Source: Sva-07 sp963743825 (GTDB lineage Bacteria > Actinomycetota > Acidimicrobiia > Acidimicrobiales > Ilumatobacteraceae). Taken from it: a stretch of DNA of 64,000 bases. The position numbers were made by a program, and so were the translations under genes. The notes beneath the pieces were generated by a model. It made no database searches. It was not told the origin of the DNA and worked only from the letters and a program-made list of their open reading frames with translations. Location: assembly GCA_963743825.1 (NCBI GenBank), contig CAVURC010000010.1:309392-373391 (forward strand), given 5' to 3'. This document shows positions 37,184 to 47,323 of this stretch, piece by piece (positions within the stretch are counted from its first letter, which is position 1; each line of letters begins with the position of its first letter).

Positions 37184-37364
37184 GTTCCGTCTTCGACACG
37201 TGGGCACTCCTCTCGTCGAGCCGTTGAAATCGACATACTGCGCACGTCAGCGGAGCTCCGGCTACGTGATCGCCGACGTCGGCGCACTCGGTCGATGCGC
37301 GACCAGACCTGCTAGACCTGAGCGAGACGAGCTGGGAGCCGTTCGAGGGGGTGAGTACACGGGC

Positions 37365-38745
37365 ATGGCGTCGTATCCGAAGCACATCAATCACGAGCTC
37401 AGCCCGATGGCGTGTCCCGTCGGCCTCGACGACGTCGACCTGTTCGGCGTTGGCGCGCAGGAGCACTGGTACGAGGCGTACGAGATCCTGCACCGCGACG
37501 CCCCGGTCCTGCGGATCGAGGGTGGCGGACTGACAGCCCGGGACCGATGCGTTCGTGCTCACCAAGCACGCCGACGTCGTCTCGTGTGGTCAAGGATCCC
37601 GAGCGGTTCCCGAGCATGGGCCAGGCGCGTCTGGGCGACCTCGCCGACCAGGGCATGTCACCCGAGCGAGCACTTCGCGACCTACCGCAACTTGATGCAG
37701 GCGGCGATGGTGTCGCTGCGCCCGACGCAGGAGCTCTACATCCGCCACCGCAAGGAGCTCACCGACCCGTGGGTCGGGCCGGGGGCGCTGCGCCACCGCG
37801 ACATGATCACCAAGCACGCCAACGACCTGCTCGACGAGTGGATCGACGACGGCGAGGTCGAGTTCATCAGCCGCTTCGCCCGGCCACTCCCCCAGCGCGT
37901 GATGGCCAGCGTGCTCGGGTTCCCCCTCGAGGACATCCCGCAGCTCGCCGAATGGGGCGATGCCGTCGTCACGGCGTTCGTGCACGGCACCGGACTCAAG
38001 CACGAGCTCACCCCGGAGCAGACCGACGGAGATGCTCGCTCGCCTCGACGGCTTCCAGGACTACATCTACGAACACGTGCGAGCGAAGCGCCTGGACCCG
38101 CAGGACGACATGGTCAGCTTCCTGTGCGAGGTGCACTACGAGGCGCTCGACCGCAAACTCACCGACCTGGAGATCGCCGGGATCGTCCACGCGATGATCA
38201 TCGGCGGTCTCGAGACGACGCAGTACGCGCTGGAGGAGCAGGCCCAGCTGCTGTGCGAGCACCCCGGCATGTTCGAGCAGTTGCGCCACGATCGGGCGAA
38301 GGTGCGGGCGTTCACCGAGGAGGGGCTGCGGATGCGGTCGCCCACCCACGGGCTGTCGACCCGGGTCACCTCCCAGGACGAGGTGTTCCAGGGTGTCGAG
38401 GTGCCGGCGGGTTCGCTGCTGCACCTGCGGTTCGGCGCGGCGAACGTCGACGAGGAGGAGTTCGCCTGCCCGTTCGATCTCGATCTCGACCGCGAGGGAC
38501 TCACCCGTCACGTTGCGTTCTCCACCGGTCCGCGGGTCTGTCCGGGGGCCAACCTGTCGCGTGTGGAGCAGCAGATCGCGTGGGGCGTGCTCCTGGACCG
38601 GCTCGAGTCGATCGAGTACGGCGACGGCAACGACTGGCTGCACCAGCCGGGGATCATGCTCGGCACCCTGAAACTGAACCTGCGGTTCACCAAGGCGGAT
38701 GTGCCGCTGTCGCTCGGGACGGGCCGGACCACCAGCGGTTCCTGA
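37365..38745 (+). pseudogene. cytochrome P450, several frameshifts
   Basis: The ATG at 37365 begins a P450 of about 455 residues. The first frame runs to about 37540 (HWYEAYEILHRDAPVLRIEG). Pieces then alternate between frames: TDAFVLTKHADVV, RVVKDPERFPSMGQARLGD, then TYRNLMQAAMVSLRPTQELY, with another shift near 38030. From there the protein is intact: the I-helix IIGGLETTQYALEEQ (E-T-T instead of the common D-T-T), E-x2-R in TEEGLRMRSPTHG, and the heme-Cys loop FSTGPRVCPGANLSRVEQQ. At least four single-base shifts are needed, most in 37540-37700. Monooxygenase; substrate unknown. Confidence 0.82.
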
Positions 38746-38792
38746 CTCGCCCGACGGTCGATCACCCTCGGCCGGACCGCTACCTTGCGGGA

Positions 38793-39210
38793 ATGATCCT
38801 GACCGCCGACGACCGGCTCGACATCGCAGAACTCCCGGCGCGCTACGCCGACGCGCTCGACCGTCTCCAGCCCGAGCGCCTGAGCGACGTGTTCACCACC
38901 GACGCCGTGTGGGAGATGGTCGGCGGCAGCGTCCGCCTCGTCGGTCTCGACGAGATCATGGCGTTCATGGGACGCCCTGATGTGCACCCCGGCGCCCACC
39001 TGATGACCAACATCTACATCGAGGATGTCTCGCGACGACCCACGCGACGGCGGACCCCTCGTCCACCTGCGCTCGCGCGGCGTGTATCCCGTCGGTCCGT
39101 CGGATCCGCGCAACCCGACGAGCGTGTTCTACGGACAGTACGACGACGACGTCGTACGCACCGACGCCGGCTGGCGCATCCGGCATCGGCGCTACCAGCA
39201 CGGCTCGTAG
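38793..39210 (+). pseudogene. SnoaL/NTF2-like protein, frameshifted
   Basis: About 138 residues. The N-terminal half (DDRLDIAELPARYADALDRL, FTTDAVWEMVGGSVRLVG, DEIMAFMGRPDVHPGAHLM) is the cone-shaped NTF2 fold found in small hydrolases, isomerases and cyclases. The frame breaks near 39030 after NIYIEDVS; the correct continuation is RDDPRDGGPLVHLRSRG to GQYDDDVVRTDAGWRIRHRR, ending at 39210. It follows the P450 by 47 nt and may act in the same pathway; no substrate can be named. Confidence 0.7.
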
Positions 39211-39246
39211 CCGGTCTCGGAGGGGCGTCGGGCCCCATCGTCGGCA

Positions 39247-40011
39247 CTACAGATTGGTCATACCGCCGTCGACGCGGATGATCTGACCGGTGACGTACGC
39301 CGCCTTGGTCGAAGCAAGAAAGCACGCGACATCGGCAATCTCGTCGGCGGTGCCCCATCGTCCGAGCGGCACGCTCTTCACGAAGTTCTTGCGCACGGCG
39401 TCCTCGCCGAGGCGCTCGAAGGTCGGCCCCCACATCTCGGTGTCGACGAGCCCCGGAGCAACGGCGTTCACGCGGACTCCCTTGGCCGCCCACTCGTTCG
39501 CCAGGTTCTTCGTCAGCGTGTTGAGCCCGCCCTTCGATGCGGCGTAGGCGCCCTGGGTGCCGCCCGCCCCGGTCGCCGCCGTCGACGTGATGTTGACGAT
39601 CGAGCCCTGCGACGCGAACAACGGCTTGGCGAAGACCGAGCAGAGCATGAAGGCCTGGCGCAGATTGACGAAGAGCGTCTCGTCGATCGCATCGCCGGTC
39701 ACCTTCGACGCCGGCTGATTTCGTTCGACCGCAGCGTTGTTGACGAGCACATCGAGCCCACCGAACGCGTCCATGACCGCCGACGAGATCTGGTCGATCG
39801 CGTCGTGTTCCGACAGATCGGCGGCGATCACCAACGGATCGTTGTGGAGGTCGGCCGCGATGGCATCGAGCCGGTCAGCGCTGCGTGCCACGAGCGCCAC
39901 CCGTGCGCCGCCCGCATCGAGCTGGCGAACAATCGCCTCACCGATGCCCCGGCTGGCCCCGGTCACCAGGGCATGCTTGCCCGCGAAGTCGAACATCATG
40001 GTCGAGCTCAC
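39247..40011 (-). CDS. SDR family oxidoreductase
   Basis: 254 residues, GTG start at 40011 overlapping the stop of the upstream LLM gene. Cofactor loop HALVTGASRGIGEAIVRQ, then VALVARSADRL, DVLVNNAAVERN, the catalytic Ser in SIVNITSTAATG and Tyr/Lys in GAYAASKGGLNTLTK, ending YVTGQIIRVDGGMTNL. This is the classical SDR length and ending. The Arg in VARSADR suggests NADP(H). Substrate unknown; co-translated with a putative F420-dependent enzyme. Confidence 0.9.
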   Translation of the reverse strand: MSSTMMFDFAGKHALVTGASRGIGEAIVRQLDAGGARVALVARSADRLDAIAADLHNDPLVIAADLSEHDAIDQISSAVMDAFGGLDVLVNNAAVERNQPASKVTGDAIDETLFVNLRQAFMLCSVFAKPLFASQGSIVNITSTAATGAGGTQGAYAASKGGLNTLTKNLANEWAAKGVRVNAVAPGLVDTEMWGPTFERLGEDAVRKNFVKSVPLGRWGTADEIADVACFLASTKAAYVTGQIIRVDGGMTNL

Positions 40012-40946
40012 GTACCCGCCAACGCAGCGACGACCGGGGCGAACGCCTCGAGCGCATCCGACTGCACGGTGACGTAGGAACCCTGCCAGCGTTCTCGCTG
40101 CTCGACGAGTTCGTCGACGATCTGTGCTGCCGACCCGACGATCGTGTGCGGGCTGGCGAGCAGGGTCGCCGCATCCATACCCATCGCGCCGCCGACCTTG
40201 GCGGCCACGCCGTCGCGGTCGTCGGTGACGATCGTGACGAACTTGAGGATGCTGATCTCGATGTCGTCGAACCGTTCGCCGGCGGCCGCGCGTACCCAGC
40301 CGAGCTTTTCATCGGTTGCCTCGGCCGACATCGACGCGGTGGCTTCGGGTCCGAACTTGCCCGACCCGACGTTGGGGTTGACTCCCACGATGTCGGCCAT
40401 CCGAGCAGCGGTCGACAACACCCGTTTGGCGCCGCCGCCGACGACGATCGGTGGCCCACCCGCTTGCACCGGCTTGGGAAGACCGTTCAGGTCGGTGATC
40501 GTGTAGTGGGCGCCGTCGAAGCTGAACGATTCGTCGGCCCACAGCCCGCGCAGCACCTGGATCGCCTCGATCATGCGATCGATGCGCACCCCGGCTCGGT
40601 CGTGGGTGACGCCGGTCCAGGTGTAGTCCTCGGTCATCCAGCCGGCGCCGACGCCGACCTCGAGGCGACCGTCGCTGAGCAGGTCGAGCGTGGCGGTTTC
40701 CTTGGCGAGCACCGCCGGGTGGCGGAAGTCGTTGGCGAACACCAGTGTTCCGACCCGCAGCGTCTCGGTGACGGCGGCTGCAGCGGCGAGCGCAGGTGTC
40801 GGCGACAATTGATCACCGAGGTGATCCGGCATCACGAGCGTGGAGTAGCCGAGACCCTCGGCCGTGCGAGCCGTTTCGGTCCATCCGGTCGACGACCGGG
40901 CCTTTGCTGCCATGACACCGAACCGGAACGGGCGAGGATGAGCCAT
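40008..40946 (-). CDS. LLM-class F420-dependent oxidoreductase
   Basis: 312 residues from the ATG at 40946. A luciferase-like TIM barrel: PFRFGVMAAKARSSTGWTET, LGYSTLVMPDHLGDQLSPTP, LRVGTLVFANDFRHPAVLAK, LDLLSDGRLEVGVGAGWMTE and PPIVVGGGAKRVLSTAARMA. The VMPDHLGDQ and GVGAGWM patterns match the TIGR03621-type F420 branch. Probably uses reduced F420 rather than flavin. Its stop overlaps the start of the SDR gene. Confidence 0.85.
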   Translation of the reverse strand: MAHPRPFRFGVMAAKARSSTGWTETARTAEGLGYSTLVMPDHLGDQLSPTPALAAAAAVTETLRVGTLVFANDFRHPAVLAKETATLDLLSDGRLEVGVGAGWMTEDYTWTGVTHDRAGVRIDRMIEAIQVLRGLWADESFSFDGAHYTITDLNGLPKPVQAGGPPIVVGGGAKRVLSTAARMADIVGVNPNVGSGKFGPEATASMSAEATDEKLGWVRAAAGERFDDIEISILKFVTIVTDDRDGVAAKVGGAMGMDAATLLASPHTIVGSAAQIVDELVEQRERWQGSYVTVQSDALEAFAPVVAALAGT

Positions 40947-41019
40947 GCCGGCGATCCTGCCACAGGTGGTGCCACCCGATACCTGTCGCACGGCCGGTCT
41001 CGCACTCCACCACGATTCT

Positions 41020-41058
41020 TTGCGGAATACGTCCCGGATGGTGGGACACATTCCGCAA
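41020..41058 (-). terminator. interrupted inverted repeat downstream of tRNA-Val
   Basis: TTGCGGAAT (41020-41028), AC, GTCCC (41031-41035), a 7-nt loop, GGGAC (41043-41047), AC, ATTCCGCAA (41050-41058). The arms are perfect except for a symmetric AC/AC internal loop. It lies 43 nt past the tRNA 3' end on the minus strand, a suitable place for a terminator. Confidence 0.45.
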
Positions 41059-41100
41059 TGAAGCTTCCGGCCCACGTCATGCGACGGAGTTCAGATCGGT

Positions 41101-41173
41101 GGGCGCAGAGGGACTCGAACCCCCGACATCTTCCTTGTAAGGGAAGCGCTCTAGCCAACTGAGCTATGCGCCC
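41101..41173 (-). tRNA. tRNA-Val (anticodon UAC)
   Basis: 73 nt on the minus strand. Acceptor arms GGGCGCA and TGCGCCC pair over 7 bp. The D-arm is TAGCTCAGTTGGCTAGAGC; the anticodon arm CTTCC-CTTACAA-GGAAG gives TAC at positions 34-36; the T-arm has GGGGGTTCGAGTCCCTC with the standard TTCGA loop. The 3' CCA is not encoded. Confidence 0.95.
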
Positions 41174-41214
41174 TCGAAGGTTGCGATGTTACCCGGGCGC
41201 GCAGCCAGTGGCTG

Positions 41215-42337
41215 CTAGGCGATTGCCTGCTCCACCACGGCACCAGTTGCCACGAGGAGGTCCTCGCCGCCGTGGGGTCCGATCAGCTGGAGGCTCGCGG
41301 GCAGCGGTCCGCCGGCCACCGGTACGGGAAGAGCGAGCGCCGGGAGGCCGGTGACGTTGGCGAGCGGGGTGAGACCGGCCATCTGCATCGACAGTTCGGC
41401 GGAACCGACCAGGGGATCGTCGAGGCGGGGCGGAAGAATCGGCAGGGTCGGCATGGCCAGCACCTCGAACTGTTCGAAGAGCCGACAGAACGAGACCGTG
41501 AGGCGGTCGGCGTCGGCCCTGGCCGACGCCGCGAGCGGAGTGAACATCGGCCCGAGCCCGAGGATCTCGGTGACCTCGGCGCCCAACCCCTGCGGCCGAG
41601 TGTCGAGCAGGTGATGGTCGGCGTCCCAGGCCCCTGCGAAGTAGATCGTCACGAACGCCTTTCCGATCGCCTCGATCTCGGCGGGCTCGATGGTCACGAC
41701 CTCGAAACCGGCGGCGAGCAGCGCCGCATCGATCGCAGCGTTGACCACCGGGTCGGCGAGCGTGGCGATGCGTCCCACCTTGACAGCCGACGTCGACGAC
41801 CGGAGCGAAACCGGGCTCGAGCAACTGCATGCCCAACTCGACGCCGGCGATGTCACGGGCCATCGGGCCGACCGTGTCGAGCGTTTTGCCCAACGGCCAC
41901 ACCCCGCCGAGCGGCACCCGACCGAATGTCGTCTTCAGCCCGACGATGCCACAGCACGCGGCAGGGATGCGCACCGATCCCCCGGTGTCGGACCCGTAGG
42001 CGACATCGGCGTCACCGGCACCGACGGCGACCGCCGAGCCGCTCGACGAACCACCCGGGAGCAGTGCAGGATCGAGCGGGTTGACAGGTGTGCCGAACCA
42101 TGGGTTCGTGCCGACCCCGGTCATCGCAAGCTCCGTGAGGTTGGTCTTGCCCACGATGCGGGCGCCGGCGGCCCGCGCCCCCGCCATGCATTCGGCATCC
42201 TCCAGAGCCGGTTCTGCGGTGTCCGCGACTGCTCGACAGCCGGCCGTGGTCGGCGTACCGGCCACATCGATGAGGTCCTTGACGGCCAAACGGGGCCCGG
42301 TCCCGGCGGCATCCAAACGGGTGATGAACGTCGACAT
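41215..42337 (-). pseudogene. amidase-signature family hydrolase, frameshifted
   Basis: About 373 residues from the ATG at 42337 (MSTFITRLDAAGTGPRLAVK). The catalytic Lys is in AVKDLIDVAGTPT; the cis-Ser is in LPGGSSSGSAVAVGAGDAD and the nucleophile Ser is in YGSDTGGSVRIPAA. After EPGFAPVVDV an extra base near 41788 breaks the frame; it resumes with AVKVGRIATLADPVV and runs to LIGPHGGEDLLVATG near the stop at 41215. Hydrolyses an amide or carbamoyl bond; substrate unknown. Not part of a gatCAB set. Confidence 0.8.
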
Positions 42338-42435
42338 GGCCGCACAGTAGTCACGCGGCGGCGCTCCGGTGACGGGTAACACCGGAATCCCGCAGGAGTA
42401 CCATCGGCTCGACCCCCGAAGGAGACCTGATCGCG

Positions 42436-45217
42436 ATGGAACTGGGTGCAGAGGAACGTCGACTGCGCGAATCCCGAACCGGTGCGCGCTGGCGCCGGTG
42501 GGGGCCGTACCTCAGCGAACGCCAGTGGGGAACGGTTCGCGAGGACTACAGCAACAACGGTGACGCCTGGTCCTACTTCAGCCACGACCAGTCACGCTCG
42601 CGGGCATACCGATGGGGCGAGGACGGCCTCGCCGGAATCTCCGACACGCATCAGCGGCTGTGCTTCGCCTTGGCACTGTGGAACGAACACGACCCGATCC
42701 TGAAGGAACGACTCTTCGGGCTGACGAACACCGAGGGCAACCACGGCGAGGACGTGAAGGAGTACTACTTCTACCTCGACAACCTCCCCACACACTCGTA
42801 CCAACGGTGGCTGTACAAGTACCCGCACGAGGCCTACCCGTACGACGACCTGGTCACCACGAACCGATCACGCAGCCGGCTCGAGCCGGAGTACGAACTG
42901 ATCGACACCGGGATCTTCGACGACAACCGCTACTTCGACGTCGAGGTCGAGTACGCGAAGGACGGCCCGAACGACATCCTGTGCCGCATCACCGTGCACA
43001 ACCGTGGCGGCATCGACGCCCCACTTCACGTGCTTGCCCACGCTCTGGTTCCGCAACACCTGGTCGGACACGATCGACGGGGCAACCGCCACGACCCGGC
43101 CGCAGCTCTCGACGGTGCCGGCGGATCATCCGGTGGTGCAGGCAGACCACGACGAACTCGGCCGCTACCACCTGCACGCCGAACCGGGCGCCACCTTGCT
43201 GTTCTGCGAGAACGAGACCAACCACGTTCGCTTCGGCAGCGACACCAACGCCACACCGTTCGTGAAGGACGGCATCAACGACCACGTCGTCAACCGAGCG
43301 GAGGGATCGACGAACCCGACGGGGACGGGCACGAAGGTCGCCGCCCACACACGGGTGATGGTTCCCGCCGGCGGCTCGGCGGTGGTGCGGGTCCGGCTCA
43401 CCGACGCACCGATCGACGCCCTCGCGGCGCCCTTCGCCGACTTCGACGCCGTGGTCGACACCCGGCGGGCGGAGGCCGACGAGTTCTACGACTCGATCAG
43501 TCCCGCGGCCCTGAGCGACGACGAACGATCGGTGATGCGCCAAGCCCTCGCCGGGATGCTGTGGTCGAAGCAGACGTACAACTTCGACGTCGACACCTGG
43601 CTACGCGAACGCAAGTCGCACCCGCTGCGCTCGCCCGATCACCGCGGCACGCGCAACGAGTCGTGGTTCCACATGCAGAACGAGGACGTCATCTCGATGC
43701 CCGACAAGTGGGAGTACCCCTGGTACGCGGCCTGGGACCTCGCGTTCCACACCATCCCCTTGATGATGGTCGACCCCGACTTCGCCAAGGGTCAGCTCGA
43801 CCTCATGCTGTCGCCGGCGTATCTGCACCCGAACGGGCAGATCCCCGCGTACGAGTGGAACTTCAGCGACGTCAATCCACCGGTGCACGCCTTCGCCACG
43901 ATCCTCGTCCACCACCTCGACCAGGAAACGAGCGGCGACGACGACATCGACCTGGCCTTCCTGCGAGAGTCGTTCCACAAGTTGCTGCTCAACTTCACGT
44001 GGTGGGTCAACCGCAAGGACCCGAGCGGCCGCAGTGTGTTCGAGGGCGGGTTCCTCGGCCTCGACAACATCGGCGTGTTCGACCGCAGCGCATCCCTGCC
44101 GACCGGCGGCAGCCTCGAGCAGGCCGACGGCACCGCATGGATGGCGCTCTACAGCCAGAACATGCTGGAGTTGGCGCTCGCCCTCGCCGAGCGCGACCCC
44201 ACCTACGAGGACTTCATCCTGAAGTTCCTCATGCGGTTCTTCTGGATCGCCGCTGCGATGGACCCCGTCGGCGACCACCCCGACGAGATGTGGGACGAGG
44301 AGGACGGCTTCTTCTACGACGTCCTGCGGCTGCCGGACGGCACCGGGCAACGGCTGGAGGTCCGCTCGCTCGTCGGCCTGCTCCCCCTCTGCGCGACCAC
44401 CGTCTTCGAGCCCGACGTGCTCGGCAAGTTCCCGTCGTTGCGGCCCGCGGTCGACGACCACCTCCGACGCAACGGCGACCTCATCGCCCGCATCGCCGAC
44501 CCGCTCAAGCCGGGCAAGCACGGTCGTCACCTCCTGTCGCTCGTCAACGAGGACAAACTCCGGCGCATCCTCACCCGCATGCTCGACGAGGAGCGCTTCC
44601 TCGGCCCGCACGGCATCCGCTCGCTGTCCAAGTGGCATCTCGAGCACCCGTACGAATTCGACGTCGACGGCACCGCCTATCGGGTGCAGTACGAGCCCGC
44701 CGAGTCGACGTCGGGGATGTTCGGCGGCAACTCCAACTGGCGCGGCCCCGTGTGGTTCCCGGTCAACGTGCTCATCATCCGCGCCCTGCTCCAGCACTAC
44801 CAGTACTACGGCGACGACTTCACGATCGAGTGCCCCACGGGGTCGGGCAACCAGATGACCCTGTTCGAGGTGGCCAAGGAGATCTCCGATCGCCTCGTGA
44901 GCACCTTTCTCACCGACGAGTCCGGACGGCGGCCGGTGTACGGCGGCACCGAGAAGTTCCAGACGGACGAACACTGGCGAGATCTGGTGCTGTTCTACGA
45001 GTACTTCCACGGCGACAACGGCGCCGGGCTCGGCGCCTCGCACCAGACCGGCTGGACCGGGGTCGTCGCCCGCCTCATCCAACTGTTCGGCGAACTCGAC
45101 GCGGACGCGACATTGCGCATCGGCGGCCGACCGCTCGCCCGACCCTTCCGGCGCCTCGCTGACCACAAGATCGGAGACGCCACGACCGCCCGTCGCACAC
45201 GGGGCGTGCGACCGTGA
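42436..45217 (+). pseudogene. GH63-like glucosidase (MGH1/glycogen-debranching type), one frameshift
   Basis: About 927 residues. The N-terminal region is typical (RRWGPYLSERQWGTVREDYS, HDQSRSRAYRWGEDGLAGI, QRLCFALALWNEHDPILKE). An extra T near 43034 (GTGCTTGCC) breaks the frame; it resumes PTLWFRNTWSDTIDGATA. The (alpha/alpha)6 barrel follows with acidic catalytic-site candidates in DKWEYPWYAAWDLAFH and QIPAYEWNFSDVNPPVHA. GGNSNWRGPVWFPVNVLII and KFQTDEHWRDLVLFYEY complete it. Cleaves or rearranges alpha-glucosides, perhaps mannosylglycerate- or trehalose-like solutes. Overlaps the next glycosidase by 4 nt. Confidence 0.8.
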
Positions 45218-46718
45218 ACGCGGCCGTCGGAGCCCGGATGACATGGCCCGTGGCCGAGCAACCCCGTCGTCCACGAGATCTTCACCTGGGTGTGGCTGGC
45301 CGACCTCGCCGCGTTCGCCGGCCGGCCGGTCACACTGGGCGATGTCCCCGACTCGGTCTGGGACGATGTCGCCCGGCCGGGGATCGACGCCGTGTGGCTG
45401 ATGGGCGTGTGGCAGCGCAGCCCCGAAGGCGCCCGCATCGCGGCGATGAACCCGGCGATGCGCGGCGACGCCGAACGGGCACTGCCCGGCCTCGTCGACG
45501 CCGACATCGTCGGGTCGGCGTACTGCGTGCGCGGCTACACCGTCGACCCTCACCTCGGCGGCGACGAGGGGCTCGCCATCGCTCGTTCCCGGCTCGCCGA
45601 GCGCGGCGTGCGACTGGTCCTCGACTTCGTGCCCAACCACGTCGCCCCCGACCACGAGTGGACCCACACCCATCCGGAGTACTTCGTGCAGGGCACCGCC
45701 GACGACCTCGCCCGCGACCCCGCCTCCTTCATCGACGTCGAGGGCAACGTCCTCGCCTGCGGACGCGACCCCTACTTCCCCGCCTGGCCCGAGGTCGTCC
45801 AGTTGGACGCGTCGCGGTCCGATGTGCGCCGCGCCTGCCACCGAGGTGGTGTCGAGCATTGCCGATCGCTGCGACGGCGTGCGGTGCGACATGGCGATGC
45901 TCATGCTCGACGACGTCTTCACCCGCACGTGGGGTGACCGGACCACCGGCCCCGTCGACGACCGGGGCTACTGGCCCCCGCTGATCGAGTCGGTGCGAGC
46001 AACGCATCCCGACTTCGTGTTCTGGGCCGAGGCGTACTGGGATCTCGAACCGGTGCTCGTCGAGCAGGGCTTCGACGCCTGCTACGACAAGCGGCTCTAC
46101 GACCGCATGGTGCACGACGAGCCGGCATCGTCGATCCGGGCGCATCTCGAAGCCGATGCCGACTACCAACGCCACATGCTGCGCTTCGTCGAGAACCACG
46201 ACGAACCCCGGGCGGCTTCGGTGTTCGATCGCGCGGCGCATCAGGCAGCGCTCACGAGCGTGTTGACGCTGCCCGGTGTTGCCCTGCTCCACGAAGGCGA
46301 GGCGGACGGACGGCGGCTGCGCACCCCCGTGACCCTCGGCCGACGCGCCATCGAGGCAACCGACGGCGAGCTGCGAATGTTCGTCGACCGGCTCCTCGCC
46401 GCAGTGTCCGGCGACCTGCGACGCGGAACGTGGAAGCTCGCGCCGATCGAGGGCTGGCCGGACAACCGGAGCGCCGAACGTCTGCTGGCGTGGACCTGGG
46501 AGAAGCCAGGTCAACGTCATCTCGTGGTCGTCAATCCCTCCGACGCGCGCGCCGATGGCATGGTCCGGCTTCCCTGGGCCGACCTCGACGGCGCGTGCGC
46601 GCTCATCGATCTCCTCTCCGGCGCCCGGTTCGAGCGCGACGGCAGCCAGATGGTGCACGACGGCCTCTACGTGGCGCTCGACCCCGACGCCGTCCACCTG
46701 TTTCGCCTCGAACCCTGA
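45214..46718 (+). pseudogene. GH13 alpha-amylase-family enzyme, two frameshifts
   Basis: About 500 residues from the GTG at 45214. An extra C in the CCCC run near 45267 and an extra T near 45840 break the frame. Corrected, the protein reads EIFTWVWLADLAAFAGRPV, GIDAVWLMGVWQRSPEG, RGYTVDPHLGGDEGLA, VRLVLDFVPNHVAPDHEW (GH13 region I), DGVRCDMAMLMLDDVF (region II with the nucleophile Asp), FVFWAEAYWDLEPVL (region III Glu) and RFVENHDEPRAAS (region IV). All four GH13 regions are present. It probably acts with the preceding GH63-like enzyme on an alpha-glucan or compatible solute. Confidence 0.82.
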
Positions 46719-46727
46719 CCCCCAAGT

Positions 46728-46777
46728 CCGAAATGTGCGCCAATTCGTGCACCGAGCGCACATTCCGGCGCATTTTT
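46728..46777 (+). terminator. intrinsic-type terminator after the glycosidase pair
   Basis: CCGAAATGTGCGC (46728-46740) pairs with GCGCACATTCCGG (46756-46768), one mismatch, 15-nt loop. A TTTTT run follows at 46773-46777. The segment GGCGCATTTTTCGG after the stem can also pair with the first arm, so two alternative hairpins are possible. Confidence 0.55.
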
Positions 46778-46812
46778 CGGTGGGAGTCTCGCGAGCGTGA
46801 GTGGCCGGCTCG

Positions 46813-47322
46813 TCAGCCGATCTCTGGACGGATCCAGTTCCCCTGCTCGTCGAAGCGCAGGTCGCTCAACTCGCCGGGTCTGATCCAGTCGTCGATCCCG
46901 AGCGCCACCGCCACCTTCTGGGCGTTCCACTTCATGACGTCGAGTGTGAGCTCGATGATCTGCTCAGCGGTGAAGAGGCGGTGGAGTTCGGCGACCATCT
47001 CGTCGCTGAGCGACGAGGGTTGGGTCATCAGTGCATCGGCCAGCGCCAGCGCCGCGCGATGGTCGGCCTGCAGGTCATCCGTGGAACCGGTGAACACGTC
47101 GCCGATCGTGTCCTCGTCAAGTCCTGCATCCCTGGCAACTGCCAGGCGGACCGACATTCAAGTGCCACAGTCGTGGTGGTGGGCGCAGCGCAGACGCACG
47201 ATCTCGGTCGTCACCGGGTCGATTGCCGGGAGGCGCACCGTTGCGGCGGCGAAGCCACCCAGTGCCCTGCGCACGTTCCGATCGGCAGCGGTGCCAGGAG
47301 CGACTCGAGCAGATCGTTCCAC
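46813..47322 (-). CDS. carboxymuconolactone decarboxylase / AhpD-like protein, candidate selenoprotein (in-frame UGA)
   Basis: About 169 residues if the in-frame TGA at 47158-47160 is read through. The GTG at 47322 follows GGAGGAG at 8 nt and one base after the previous stop. Upstream of the TGA: RRALGGFAAATVRLPAIDPV, TTEIVRLRCAHHHDCGT; downstream: MSVRLAVARDAGLDED, then DALMTQPSSL and ELTLDVMKWNAQKVAVAL. The frame is the same on both sides and conserved family residues continue without a gap. The family has a C-x2-C redox motif here (D-C-x-x-C-x-S-x-R); the TGA occupies the second Cys, giving C-G-T-U. A stem-loop fitting a bacterial SECIS follows. Alternatives: nonsense mutation or base error, with restart at the adjacent ATG. 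The first ~15 residues may be out of frame. Confidence 0.6.
47121..47160 (-). other. candidate bacterial SECIS element with UGA codon
   Basis: On the minus strand the UGA (47160-47158) is followed 11 nt later by CCTGGC (47146-47141), loop AGTT (47140-47137), GCCAGG (47136-47131). Outer arms GTCC (47151-47148) and GGAC (47124-47121) extend it. The apical loop has G at position 2, 17 nt after the UGA, consistent with published bacterial SECIS rules. An AGG Arg codon, uncommon in high-GC genomes, helps form the stem. Confidence 0.45.
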
Positions 47323-47323
47323 G

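Noticed and set aside
43601..45946. 781-codon minus-strand open frame across the two glycosidases
   Set aside because: Spans two plus-strand genes with intact glycoside-hydrolase motifs; no motifs of its own.
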